From Beroe ovata (taxonomy: Eukaryota > Ctenophora > Nuda > Beroida > Beroidae): a DNA stretch of 52,938 nucleotides. Every line of letters begins with the position of its first letter. Positions within the stretch are counted from its first letter, which is position 1. The notes under the pieces are model-generated. The model searched no databases. It was not told where the DNA came from and worked only from the letters and a program-made list of their open reading frames with translations. Where the stretch lies: contig CAMPET010000356.1 of the NCBI GenBank assembly GCA_946803715.1, positions 1-52,938 on the forward strand. Reading direction: 5' to 3'. Below, piece by piece: positions 11,801 to 21,504 of the stretch. The translations under genes and the position numbers were made by a program.

Positions 11801-12966
11801 CACGATTCGGTGCACGAGCACTGAAAAGTCGAAAAACGCGCGTTTGTAGAATTCACTAATACACATGAAATCCACGTTGCGCGCGATGAAAACGCGTGTG
11901 ATGCATACCTGAGATAGTTATAGAATTTAAGGTATTTCGCGCGGAACGCGAACAACAAAATATTGTGTGACTGGCCCATATTTTGGACAAAACACCGGTT
12001 TTAGTCTTCGACTCAAGTACTCAGACTCAAGGCCCCCCGAGTCAAGGATAAGTTTTACCTGTTTCTGTGAATGTACATGGTGGGCAGAGTCTCTTCACCT
12101 TTGAACGGGTAGAGTCTCCACTTTGTCTTGGGAATTCTAGCTTCTGGTGGTTCGGCATACTTGATAACTATACCCTTGTATGTGTTCCTATCCTCTGTTA
12201 ACTTCCCCGACTTCTCATAGTTTGGTGCGAGCAAATCCTGAGAACAGGAGCAAATGAAGCAAACATCACATCAAAAATTAACAAATCCACTAACGTACTG
12301 AACTCACCTTTCCCTCTTCACTCTTCTCTTCGTTGGTCTTCGATCTGTCTTTCTTCTCTCGTGGTTTCTTGTCTTCTCTCTGATTGTCTTTCTCCCTCTC
12401 AGCCTCTCTCCGTCTCTTCCTCTCGATAAGATACGGTTCTAGACCTGCCCTGTCACCCCCTACATACTTATTGGGCGTACCTGGAACAGCGGACGTATTT
12501 AGTATCCAGGTCGATCATTGATTAAATCGCACTTCTCTTGCGTTAATTCTTACTTTGAGGGGCAAAAGGGGCTGAAGGGGCAATTCTCAAGGGGGGGGGG
12601 ATGTTCTCGTACTCACTCATAGATTTGTTATGCTGTGACCGACTGTTGTCATTGTTGTTGTTGTAGCTAGTATTCAAACTTTGGCGTCTGGGGGGACTGG
12701 AGTTGTTCTTCCTTCTTGCAGGAGGGGAACTCCTTTTCTGTCCTGGAGGAGGAAAAAGATTAAAAAGAGGAGGGAAATGAGGAAGATGGTATGAATCAAG
12801 ACTTGTATAACAGTCATGGGCATAATGACGCCACCATGGCAACACATCGATAATCACAACATGTTACCATGACAACACATAATGACAATGACAACTCACT
12901 TGGGGAGTCAGGGGATCCAGAGGAGCTACTGGAAGAGGAAGTCTGTCGTTTCCTGCTAGTTCCCAT
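8826..12966 (-). CDS. SNIP1: SNIP1, FHA-domain spliceosome/SMAD-interacting protein (7 exons)
   Basis: Exons on the minus strand: 12966-12900, 12742-12617, 12480-12308, 12237-12059, 9579-9490, 9238-9122 and 8931-8826; about 285 residues. All junctions are GT..AG and phases agree throughout. The N-terminus is Ser/Arg-rich (MGTSRKRQTSS...), followed by a Lys/Glu-rich stretch. The signature pre-FHA block contains VIKYAEPPEARIPKTKWRLY, and the FHA domain (about residues 173-270) shows GRERKVVDIP, DHPSCSSQHAV, STNGSF and KFGFSTREYVLL. Human SNIP1 is longer (396 residues), mainly in its disordered N-terminus. The protein is nuclear, a splicing-associated factor that also binds SMAD/p300 in vertebrates. 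Exons 3 and 4 are present twice (also 11496-11324 and 11252-11074), which I attribute to the assembly join at 11619. Confidence 0.9.
9640..10680 (+). repeat. Two tandem ~540-bp repeats in SNIP1 intron 4
   Basis: The unit at about 9640-10135 recurs almost unchanged at about 10190-10680. Shared landmarks are GATAGACTTTCAATTCCACC, GATTCAGCGTCCAAAATTACC, GAGACCACGCCCAAATGACG and AAAATCAATGGGACACACAT. Related units with the same landmark order sit in introns of ACTR6 (about 21700-22440) and HSP60 (36110-37575). ORFs inside are artefacts, apart from SNIP1 exon 5 at 9490-9579, which lies just outside. Confidence 0.8.
10609..12600. repeat. ~1-kb near-identical tandem copies around the N at 11619 (likely unmerged contig overlap)
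   Basis: The segment 10609-11618 matches 11620-12600 with scattered SNPs and small indels. The right copy starts exactly after the single N. The left copy ends in a poly-G run that matches the poly-G at about 12590-12600. The overlap includes SNIP1 exons 3 and 4. In exon 4 the differences I compared do not change the protein; in exon 3 at least two residues differ. This is the pattern expected when two contigs from different haplotypes are joined without collapsing their overlap. Confidence 0.75.
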
Positions 12967-13477
12967 GGTAACGCCTACAACACTACCTTCCTATAGCCGG
13001 ATGAGAACGGTTTAATTGGGGTGTTTCATTTGAATATCGTCTGTAGCATGGTGTAACATGACAATGATAAATCAGTGATACACCAGCTATGCAGAGTCAT
13101 TTGAACTAAACAGAATCATGCTTGAAATTGAAATAAATCAACAGTCATCAAGTGCACACACACAAACACACAACATAAGCTTCAAAACAGTAAAATAATC
13201 AATTCATACAATTCTCAGAAAACACAATTCAATGGAGTTCATACTAGTTTTGTAATTAAGCTTCCGATTTGAAAATGGTCTAACATAAATTATCAAGATT
13301 GACCAAGTCAAACATTCACTCTCGGCTCAGTTATAATCTATGTACAAATCTCTTTTAGCCTGAAATTTACAACAATCATCTAGTATCACATTTTAGACCC
13401 CGTAATCCGTATACAAATCGTGTTAGAACTAAAATATAACTTCCAAAAGAACCAAACACTCTAGTTCGGCGATATTT

Positions 13478-16400
13478 TCATCCATTCTGATCTCTCTCCT
13501 CTTCCACATCTGGCAGCTGCATTTTCAGTACTTTACACACATGTCCATACTCATTGTCACTACAACTATCTGACCCATGCACCACCGACCCCAGAGAAAA
13601 CATCTGTATAAAGTCCTTCCTCTCTTCTAGCGATATACTCCCGTAAAAATCGGAACAAATCAGTGTAAACCACTCCCTATCCATCGCAGTTGGATTAGCC
13701 ACGATGTAAGGAAGGAATCGGGATAGATTACGATTCTTGAGTGAGCACAGGAGTAGCACAGCTGTTGACCAGACTGAGTAATGGAGAGGTTTCAGCTGGA
13801 CAAAATTCCTTAGAACGAGCAGGACCCACTCGGAAATCTGATTGAAGTTCCCCGTACTGATTATATTCTGGAACAGATCAAACAGAACCAGCGCGATTAG
13901 ATGTCGGTTCTGTTGCCGTGGTGATAGAAACTCTGATACAAACGTGTTTATCATCTGCTCCTTGGGGAAGAAATCCGTTACCAGGTAGCAAATCACCGCA
14001 GCTAGGGGCTTAGCCTGACTCTCGCAACAGTGTCCCACACAATCGAGTATTTTCCTCATTTTATCCATGGCCGCTGCCAACATCTGATCAGTTGTCTCCT
14101 GGTCTCGTTCCAGATTGATCACCCTACTTCCCTCCCTCCCACAGTACATGCATGACATGAGCAGACCGAATGCAGACAAACATTTCTGAGGGTCGTCAAT
14201 TTCAAGTTGGTTTGTTGCCAGCTGAGTTAGAATATCAAACTCTGAACTGGGCAGACTGAAGGACAGAACCAGTCGCTGGAAACCCCTGATTATAAACTGA
14301 TAGAATATGAATGGGGTTGCTCCCTCCGTGAGACATTTCATTCCAAAGTGCATCAGTGCGATGGTGAACCCTGCACAATTGCTTGTCTCCTCGGGGAACT
14401 TCTCTCTGATAATGACAGCTATAGCCCACATGGAGGCTAACCAGTTAATTGGGTGCGTCACCTGGAACACCAGGTGTTTGGTGATGAAATCGCACAGTAC
14501 AGAAATGAGATTGCCCTCAAAACAACAGAGCTGGGATTCTAGTAGATAGAATGAGCCGTTTAGAGCAGCCTGCTGTAAAATCATATCATCTGACTTCAGA
14601 GCTTCTTCTATGAACGGCATTAGCTTCTCCCCAGCTTTATCAGCTTGTAACAGTGACACTGCTTTGGACAGAGTGAAGAGGAGTTTAGAGTGAACAATGG
14701 AGTCCTCCAAGGGATGATTGATGAGAATTTGTAGCAGCCCATCCACCATCCACTGGCAATGATGCGTCTTCTGGAACATATCCGAGAGCTGACTGACAGA
14801 GTTGATTATCTGATTGAGTAGGGTGATCGGAATCTTGCTCTCGGGGAGTGTCCACTCCGCAAACAAATCCACCAGGAAGTGAAGACAGGAGAGAATGTCA
14901 GGGTTATCCGCTGAGTCGTTCAGTGACAGTTGCTGAGTCCTGTACTCTATCCTATCGTTGTCAAGATCGGTGACATCATTCGTTATGATTCTCTCCCTCA
15001 GTGCTGTTGCCGAGTAGTATCCATGGTAATACGAGCTGGAACCGGGGATCCTGTTCAAATCGTACACAAACACTCCAACCTTCTCGATTGCTTGCGCAGA
15101 TCCACCAGTATCTATGAGACAGTATGCAAACTCGCAGTCAATGTAAGCGTTGATATCGGGGAAAGTAGGCTGGTAAGTGGTGGTAAGGGTACAGTTTGAG
15201 AGGAGCTTATCAAAGATTAGTTTGTGAGGGTATATCATTCTCTGACCCATGGTCGTAGTGAGAAACGGGATGGATTGGGTCCGCGGAAAGTGTTGGTAGA
15301 CCCCGGTTTTTGGAGACCCGGGGATCGGATACATCATTGTCTGCATGAGGAGAGCAGTCATGCCTCTCACAGCCAGCCTATTGACAACACTCAGTTCATT
15401 GATCTCCTCACTCGACATGTCAGGGTCGAACCGATACGTGATCATTCCCAGCATGGTCACCCAGAGCTCCTCAAACTGTCGTTTGGTGGACCAGCCAAAC
15501 GAGAGATTCCGGAATAAGAAGTCTTCCAAGACTTCGGAATCTTTCAGAAACTCCAGCTCGATAGAGGACAAACTGAATTCTACGTCCTCGTCTGGTTTTG
15601 TCGTAGTTAGAGCCAGAAATTTTGGTATTCTGAGGAAACTGCTAACACATGGCAGCGAAGCTAAGGATAGAATACACTTCTTAACAATATTCAGATTGTG
15701 GATAGAGTGATGCGTGTCTTTGGGCATCTTATACAACACAAAGTTCACCATCAGACGGACTTTATCGATTTTAGTTTCTGGTTTCTCGGCCCATTTCGTC
15801 AGAGACTTATCGAAGAGAGCAACCAGAATCTCGTAAACATTTTCCACAATATTCATATCCTCGCCATAGTGCAGAATGGCACATGTATCCCTGGTTATTA
15901 TGATAGCTAACAGCAGCTCAAGCAGCTCTATAGACACAGAAATCTCCTTGAACCTATGAAAATGATTGTTCACCGCCATGGAAATTGCCAGCAATCGCGT
16001 AATAGCATGGATGTGATATGGACTAAGATAACTGATCTCTGGGTAAAGGATGGCAGTGTTGAGCAGAGCTGTAGTTGCCCGAGTATAGTTCCTGAGATCT
16101 CTCTGCCACTGCGGTTCATCCCAAATCAGGGAGTAAGTCAGTAGTTCACTCGGCTCAACAAATGCAGAAGTGTCCACGTAAAGAGCCACACTCTTCTGAA
16201 GTGATGTGGAGTTGGATTTGGAATGATTGTGAACTGGTTTAGTGGACTGGGTTGGAGACGAATCAATGCCCGCTAGCAGCGTTATCCTCTCCAATAGTTG
16301 GTTCTTAGCCGAAAGTAGAATTCCGGGAAGTTGTGGGAGTGGCTCATCTGGATCAATATACGCTGATTTCTGAGCACACAACTCCTTCCTCCCCAGGGTT

Positions 16401-19400
16401 ATCATTCCTATGAAAAGTGAGGTGTCGATGCGAGGATTCTTCACAATGTCCTTGAGAATTCCCAGGGGCATGTCTCTGAGAACGGGAACAACGTGGGCTG
16501 GTGTGGAGGGGTAAACGCAAATCTTCTGAGAGAAATTCTCCAGAAGTGATTCGTACCCCAAAACCTGCGGAGAGGTACTAGGAGTACTGTTCTTATTTTC
16601 AACTTCCTCGACCAATGTCATACACTCTTCTATCTTCTTCTTGGCAAGGTTTGTTGCTCCTGGATGCTTGAACAACTCGTCCAGTGATTTCAAAGAGTTG
16701 AGAGCCTCAGTTTTGTTCATAGATGGCAAAGTTGGCAACAACTCTAACAAATATTGAAAACAAAACGAAGAAACATACGACATTCCAGCATACCCCTGTC
16801 CCCTTTCAATCAGTTGAGATGTATACCGACTCACTTCATTCGCAAATTCACTCAGACTTGCGTTTTTGAGTGAACCGATTTTGGCAAGGATTTCTTTTGT
16901 CGATAAATCTGATTCATCAGTAGGTTGATTCGTGGACTTTAGATATTTTAACACAATACCATCTGCAAATTCCAAATCGAGATCACTGTGTGCTAGAACT
17001 CTACAAATGTTGAGCACTGTAATGGAACAAGTCGGATACTTTGCAGACAGCAGAACAATCTTCCTCTTCACCTCGGTGAGATCTAGCTCCTCCGTCCTAA
17101 ATCCAGCATAATCCTTCGCGTGGTGGACCAACTTGTAGATGTAGCTGAGGGATGAAAATGAAGCATCAATCGGATCTGGACTTGCGATGAGAAAATCAAG
17201 ATGTTCATTGAGAGCCCAGAACACGAACGTCACAAACTTCATAATCGGACTGAGGTCATTTTCATGTTTCAAACCCACGGCAGTCAGCAGAGAATTACCA
17301 TTGGTATCCAGAGTCTTGGTAAAGTTTCCACGTGTAATGATGATGAGCAAGTGTCGCAGGAGAATACAGATGCATGAGCACTTTGCCAACACCGAGGTTG
17401 CAGAGACTATAAACTCTAGGAGGGTGGGGATTATCGGGATATTCTCCGGACATATTATGTCCAGGAGTCTGTGCATGGATACCATGACATGGTGCGAGGA
17501 AACATCCAGCCTACCCTGACTGATTGCTATGGAAACAGCCGACCAGACCGAGGCTGAGTATCTCTTGAAGTTCCTCAAGTCCATGGTGTACCAGTGTAAC
17601 ACAATCCAGAGTATGTCAATGACCTGATAGTGGATCACATTCTTCAGGAGTATGCTCTCCACAACTTCCCGCTGAGTGAGGATATCATTGCACGACTCCT
17701 GGACAACAAACAACTCGTGAATAAGGGGGTAGAGGGAGACTGAAATACTGGCGGTATTGAGTTGTCCACTTGCCATGGCAGTTCCACAGAGTTGCATGAT
17801 TCGGGGGATATCAATCACACTTTCCTCCTGATACCGCTCCTTTGTCAACATGATCAGGAACTGGAATAGTGTCGGCAGCAGTTTGGATGCTTCCCGAACT
17901 TGACCTTGCTCAATGTACTCAAACTGTCTCAGCAGGAAGTTCACAAAGACTTTCCCGGTGTCGAGCAAGGAGTAATTGACTCTTAGTCTCAAGAGATCGA
18001 TCAACAAGACCAAGATCTCGCCCTGGACCTGAGTATCATTAGTTAGAGTCACGTATAGCTCCAGAGACCGCATGACATTGGTCTCAAAATACCGAATATA
18101 ATTCTGCATGACCGGTTTCGTATCAGGTTTCTTCTCCACGACCTTCTTCTTTTGGAATCTCTTCCCAAAAATCTTCGACGCAAAGGAAGTTTCCTCCTCT
18201 GCCTGGCCGACTTCCTCCATTGACTGGGGTTTTGTTATGTAAACATAGGGGGAGTATTTGAAATATTCAATGTGAACCGGGGCACTGATGTTCAACATCA
18301 CGGGTCGCTTGATGTTCGTCTGAGTCAACTTGTTGGAGTTGTAGATGTTGGTGCATATGACATTGGTTCCGAAAAGGGATGCCAGGAGATATCTCGTTGT
18401 GATCACACATTGGCTCGGCTCTTTTTTCTGCAGTGTCGTAAGGTACTCGTTCACTTCCTCCGAAAATGAGCCCACGTTTTTGAGTGAACTGTACTTTAGA
18501 ATCTCTTGAAATAGGGAGAGAGTTCCTCGTAAAATAAGGACGAATTTCTCGTCGGATTGAAGGGACAAAGACACTTTGTGTGCTTCATACGACGACTTCA
18601 AGTTCTCATAAAACTTCATATAGTGGGGCAGAGACGTGAAGGATCCGACTTTAGAGTTTGCATCCACTTCCATAACGGGTTCATCGTCCAAATCATCGTC
18701 TTTCTTCTTCCGTTTTTGTGTCACAGCCGAGACCTTATCCTTGAAATTAGAGTTATCGTTCATAGGGTCCTCTTCACTGCACACGTGACAACAGATGTTC
18801 AACACCCTCATGATATGATAAACCAGAGATTGGATGATTTCTACAAGAGTCTCATCATTGAGCAGTGACCAGGATAGAATGAGATCGGCTGTGTAGGAAT
18901 TGTTGGAGATGAGGTACTTGCACGTGGCTCCCAACAGGTTTGTTATCACCGTCAACAGGTTCTGATGACAGGATATATCGTACATGTACATTGAGGAGGT
19001 CAGGTGGAGGGTAAAGAAGGAGATGAGACCGCTGGAACTGCTCAAGACCAGACCCTCCTGGATGTGATGGGAGTTTATCTTCTGCTGTTCAGCAGGAATG
19101 GATATCCCCCAATACTTCAACATCTCGCTGTTCACATACTTCTTGGAGAGAGATGCAAATGCCTCGATACAGCCTCGGACCATCTCAGTTGATTGGGAAT
19201 GCATCATTTCCTCCAGGATTATGTTGAGTAGCCGGCTCAGAGACCCTGGGTTATGCGTGGTCTTGGACTCCAAATGCTGGCTGGAGTCACTGGGGAGGCA
19301 AATTGCATACATGGGCGGGTTGACAAACTCATTGCAAGCTGTGAACTCATTCCTTATCACTTTTAACAGACTCGTCCGAGAGGAATCAGAGAATGAGAGG

Positions 19401-21178
19401 TTATCAGTGACGGAGACAAAGCAGGAAGCACACGCAGTCTGGACCCTCACATCTTCATCTGACAACATCACGAACAGAGCACTCAGCACCTCCTTCTGGA
19501 GGTAGACAGACCGGTCTGAGTAGCAGTGGAGGTAGGAAAACCTGATGTCCCGTATCACATCAATTAGAGCTGTCTTGACCAGCCAATACGAGCTGAGGTG
19601 GAGAGGGAGGAGAGCTTCAACCAGATCTATTACCAGTTCAGCTTGATTAGTCTTCATGAGGGCGGGAACACAGATTTTAGTCGCATCACAGCATGCTTTG
19701 TGAACTTTCTGGGATTCGTCCTTGATACTCTCCATGAAGATCTTGATATACTCCTCGCACTGACTTGACCAATTCAGGTAGTGATTGTGTTCGAGGAAAG
19801 TTCGAATATAGCTCCCGCATAGGGCCATCACATTGGCTTGTAACATGGGGTCACAGTTAGATTTGAAAGTGGAAGGGATATGGGTGAGGTGGGCGGAGAG
19901 TAGGCTGGGGGAGATGATTGTGAACTCGGTGAGACAACTGATCACCAGTGACTTCACGCTGACACGGACAGATTTGATAACCTCACCGTCCTTCACGAGG
20001 AACCTATCAGCAAGGAAAAGTGCAGCCTCAGTCAGCAAATTCTCACTCTCTCTAAACAGCCCAGTGCCCACATCTTCCATCTTTATCGAGAATGTTCCAT
20101 CTTCAACTTCGGTAGCTAGCAACATATTCTTATTGGAGTGCTTCGTACCAATCATGAAATCTCCCAACTCTTTCCCCGCGAATTTCGAATTCCACGTTGT
20201 GACATTCGAAAGGAGAAGATCGGAAAACTGCTTTCCCGTTTGTTCTATAAGCGTTTGCAGAGCTGATAGTGCAGCTGTAGTAACATTATGATCAGCGTGA
20301 GATAGCGACTTGAATATAACGAGGAATATGACGGATATGTGATCCTGGTTGAAGAAATACTGGTCCTCTTCCTTTTGTGGGAGCTCCGAAACAGAGATCA
20401 GAATCTTGCGGAGCCCGAGAAAACTCCCGATCAGAGAGTGAGGGGGAGCGTTTGGAGCGATAGTTAGAGCTAACATCTTCTCCACTGAGATAGAGTAGAA
20501 AATCCCGGGTTTTAGACAACTGTGACAGAGTGAGGTTATACACTCGGCTGCCATACGCCGAGAAGAGGATAGCTTGGAGACGAGAATTTCGAACAGGTTC
20601 TTCAGAAAACTGTGGAGTTCATTCTCACTGAAGAACGGGCCTAGGACAGTCACTATCTTAGGCATGGCTCCAATAAGAGACTCCTGAATTGCCTCATCTT
20701 CACGGTTACACACAGCTATCAGGAGAGGAAGGAGATTCATGACATACGCCCGGCATTTGTGAGGTTTGATCAGGTACGCCAACTCTGCAAACCTGACAAT
20801 CGCAGCCTTCACCCGCCGCGGGGAGGCATTCCTCTTGATCTCCTTGAACAACTCCACCTGGATCCTCCCACTATCAGACCCGTGCAACTCGTTGATGAGG
20901 TGATTGAGCCCCTCATCCGCTGCCACCCTAACATCGGCCTCGGCATCGCTACAACACACGAGCAAGTTCTCAAACGCCAGGGACAGGTATTCGCTGTAAT
21001 CCTCATGCTGAGTCAGCGAGAGCTGGGACAGGGTCTGGACTATGACTTTGACAGCAGCGACCCGGGATTGGGGCGTGGCTTCTTTTAGCTCCTCTGGGGT
21101 GAGGGAGGGCGAGTCGAGGGGAACGGTGGGTTGGAGGATTTCCACTGATTTGAGGAGTTTATCGGCCAGCGCTGCCAT
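13478..21178 (-). CDS. HTT: Huntingtin, single uninterrupted exon, 2566 residues
   Basis: Huntingtin is a very large HEAT-repeat scaffold linked to vesicle transport, autophagy and spindle orientation; in animals it binds HAP40. The N-terminal helix is recognisable (MAALADKLLKSVEILQ against human MATLEKLMKAFESLKSF), but no polyglutamine or proline-rich tract follows. Conserved blocks include VRVAADEGLNHLI and VELFKEIKRNASPRRVKAAI (about residues 80-130), LRVNYSLLDTGKVFVNFLLR near 1060, and LSFGWSTKRQFEELW near 1890. The whole 7.7 kb reads open with no intron, whereas the human gene has 67 exons and encodes about 3144 residues; the missing length is mostly in linkers. A Y-rich tract ending CTGTGACAG lies just before the ATG and could be a 5' UTR splice acceptor. 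Other ORFs in this span are shadows. Confidence 0.95.
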   Translation of the reverse strand: MAALADKLLKSVEILQPTVPLDSPSLTPEELKEATPQSRVAAVKVIVQTLSQLSLTQHEDYSEYLSLAFENLLVCCSDAEADVRVAADEGLNHLINELHGSDSGRIQVELFKEIKRNASPRRVKAAIVRFAELAYLIKPHKCRAYVMNLLPLLIAVCNREDEAIQESLIGAMPKIVTVLGPFFSENELHSFLKNLFEILVSKLSSSRRMAAECITSLCHSCLKPGIFYSISVEKMLALTIAPNAPPHSLIGSFLGLRKILISVSELPQKEEDQYFFNQDHISVIFLVIFKSLSHADHNVTTAALSALQTLIEQTGKQFSDLLLSNVTTWNSKFAGKELGDFMIGTKHSNKNMLLATEVEDGTFSIKMEDVGTGLFRESENLLTEAALFLADRFLVKDGEVIKSVRVSVKSLVISCLTEFTIISPSLLSAHLTHIPSTFKSNCDPMLQANVMALCGSYIRTFLEHNHYLNWSSQCEEYIKIFMESIKDESQKVHKACCDATKICVPALMKTNQAELVIDLVEALLPLHLSSYWLVKTALIDVIRDIRFSYLHCYSDRSVYLQKEVLSALFVMLSDEDVRVQTACASCFVSVTDNLSFSDSSRTSLLKVIRNEFTACNEFVNPPMYAICLPSDSSQHLESKTTHNPGSLSRLLNIILEEMMHSQSTEMVRGCIEAFASLSKKYVNSEMLKYWGISIPAEQQKINSHHIQEGLVLSSSSGLISFFTLHLTSSMYMYDISCHQNLLTVITNLLGATCKYLISNNSYTADLILSWSLLNDETLVEIIQSLVYHIMRVLNICCHVCSEEDPMNDNSNFKDKVSAVTQKRKKKDDDLDDEPVMEVDANSKVGSFTSLPHYMKFYENLKSSYEAHKVSLSLQSDEKFVLILRGTLSLFQEILKYSSLKNVGSFSEEVNEYLTTLQKKEPSQCVITTRYLLASLFGTNVICTNIYNSNKLTQTNIKRPVMLNISAPVHIEYFKYSPYVYITKPQSMEEVGQAEEETSFASKIFGKRFQKKKVVEKKPDTKPVMQNYIRYFETNVMRSLELYVTLTNDTQVQGEILVLLIDLLRLRVNYSLLDTGKVFVNFLLRQFEYIEQGQVREASKLLPTLFQFLIMLTKERYQEESVIDIPRIMQLCGTAMASGQLNTASISVSLYPLIHELFVVQESCNDILTQREVVESILLKNVIHYQVIDILWIVLHWYTMDLRNFKRYSASVWSAVSIAISQGRLDVSSHHVMVSMHRLLDIICPENIPIIPTLLEFIVSATSVLAKCSCICILLRHLLIIITRGNFTKTLDTNGNSLLTAVGLKHENDLSPIMKFVTFVFWALNEHLDFLIASPDPIDASFSSLSYIYKLVHHAKDYAGFRTEELDLTEVKRKIVLLSAKYPTCSITVLNICRVLAHSDLDLEFADGIVLKYLKSTNQPTDESDLSTKEILAKIGSLKNASLSEFANEVSRYTSQLIERGQGYAGMSYVSSFCFQYLLELLPTLPSMNKTEALNSLKSLDELFKHPGATNLAKKKIEECMTLVEEVENKNSTPSTSPQVLGYESLLENFSQKICVYPSTPAHVVPVLRDMPLGILKDIVKNPRIDTSLFIGMITLGRKELCAQKSAYIDPDEPLPQLPGILLSAKNQLLERITLLAGIDSSPTQSTKPVHNHSKSNSTSLQKSVALYVDTSAFVEPSELLTYSLIWDEPQWQRDLRNYTRATTALLNTAILYPEISYLSPYHIHAITRLLAISMAVNNHFHRFKEISVSIELLELLLAIIITRDTCAILHYGEDMNIVENVYEILVALFDKSLTKWAEKPETKIDKVRLMVNFVLYKMPKDTHHSIHNLNIVKKCILSLASLPCVSSFLRIPKFLALTTTKPDEDVEFSLSSIELEFLKDSEVLEDFLFRNLSFGWSTKRQFEELWVTMLGMITYRFDPDMSSEEINELSVVNRLAVRGMTALLMQTMMYPIPGSPKTGVYQHFPRTQSIPFLTTTMGQRMIYPHKLIFDKLLSNCTLTTTYQPTFPDINAYIDCEFAYCLIDTGGSAQAIEKVGVFVYDLNRIPGSSSYYHGYYSATALRERIITNDVTDLDNDRIEYRTQQLSLNDSADNPDILSCLHFLVDLFAEWTLPESKIPITLLNQIINSVSQLSDMFQKTHHCQWMVDGLLQILINHPLEDSIVHSKLLFTLSKAVSLLQADKAGEKLMPFIEEALKSDDMILQQAALNGSFYLLESQLCCFEGNLISVLCDFITKHLVFQVTHPINWLASMWAIAVIIREKFPEETSNCAGFTIALMHFGMKCLTEGATPFIFYQFIIRGFQRLVLSFSLPSSEFDILTQLATNQLEIDDPQKCLSAFGLLMSCMYCGREGSRVINLERDQETTDQMLAAAMDKMRKILDCVGHCCESQAKPLAAVICYLVTDFFPKEQMINTFVSEFLSPRQQNRHLIALVLFDLFQNIISTGNFNQISEWVLLVLRNFVQLKPLHYSVWSTAVLLLCSLKNRNLSRFLPYIVANPTAMDREWFTLICSDFYGSISLEERKDFIQMFSLGSVVHGSDSCSDNEYGHVCKVLKMQLPDVEEERDQNG

Positions 21179-21504
21179 ATTATCATGATCCTGTCACAGA
21201 GGGGAGGGGGTTTAGTGGGAGAGAGAGGGTGTGAGGGGGAGGGGTTAGGGGTATCGAAACGAGATGTAGTCGAATACATAATATGAAAAGATTGAGGAGG
21301 CGAGTAAAGAAACAGCTGTTGTTCTGTATAACATGAAATGAATATCATCAATGAGATAAAAGAAATAAACAGCAATGAAACAATCTCTTCTTGTCCGGAG
21401 TCGATTGCGATTCCTTCCAAATTATCAGTCATCAAAGATTTGTCATCATCCGAATTCCTGAGATAGCATTTTTATCTCATCCGAATTCCCCTCCTCCTCC
21501 CCTC

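Noticed and set aside
11074-12480. Genuine duplicated exons giving a SNIP1 with two pre-FHA blocks
   Set aside because: The copies meet at a single N with mutually overlapping ends. Splicing A to B would be in frame only by repeating the block, and an unmerged contig overlap explains it better.
14235-21088. Numerous antisense and offset ORFs of 60-150 codons within the HTT exon
   Set aside because: Expected shadows of a long coding exon; none has its own motifs.
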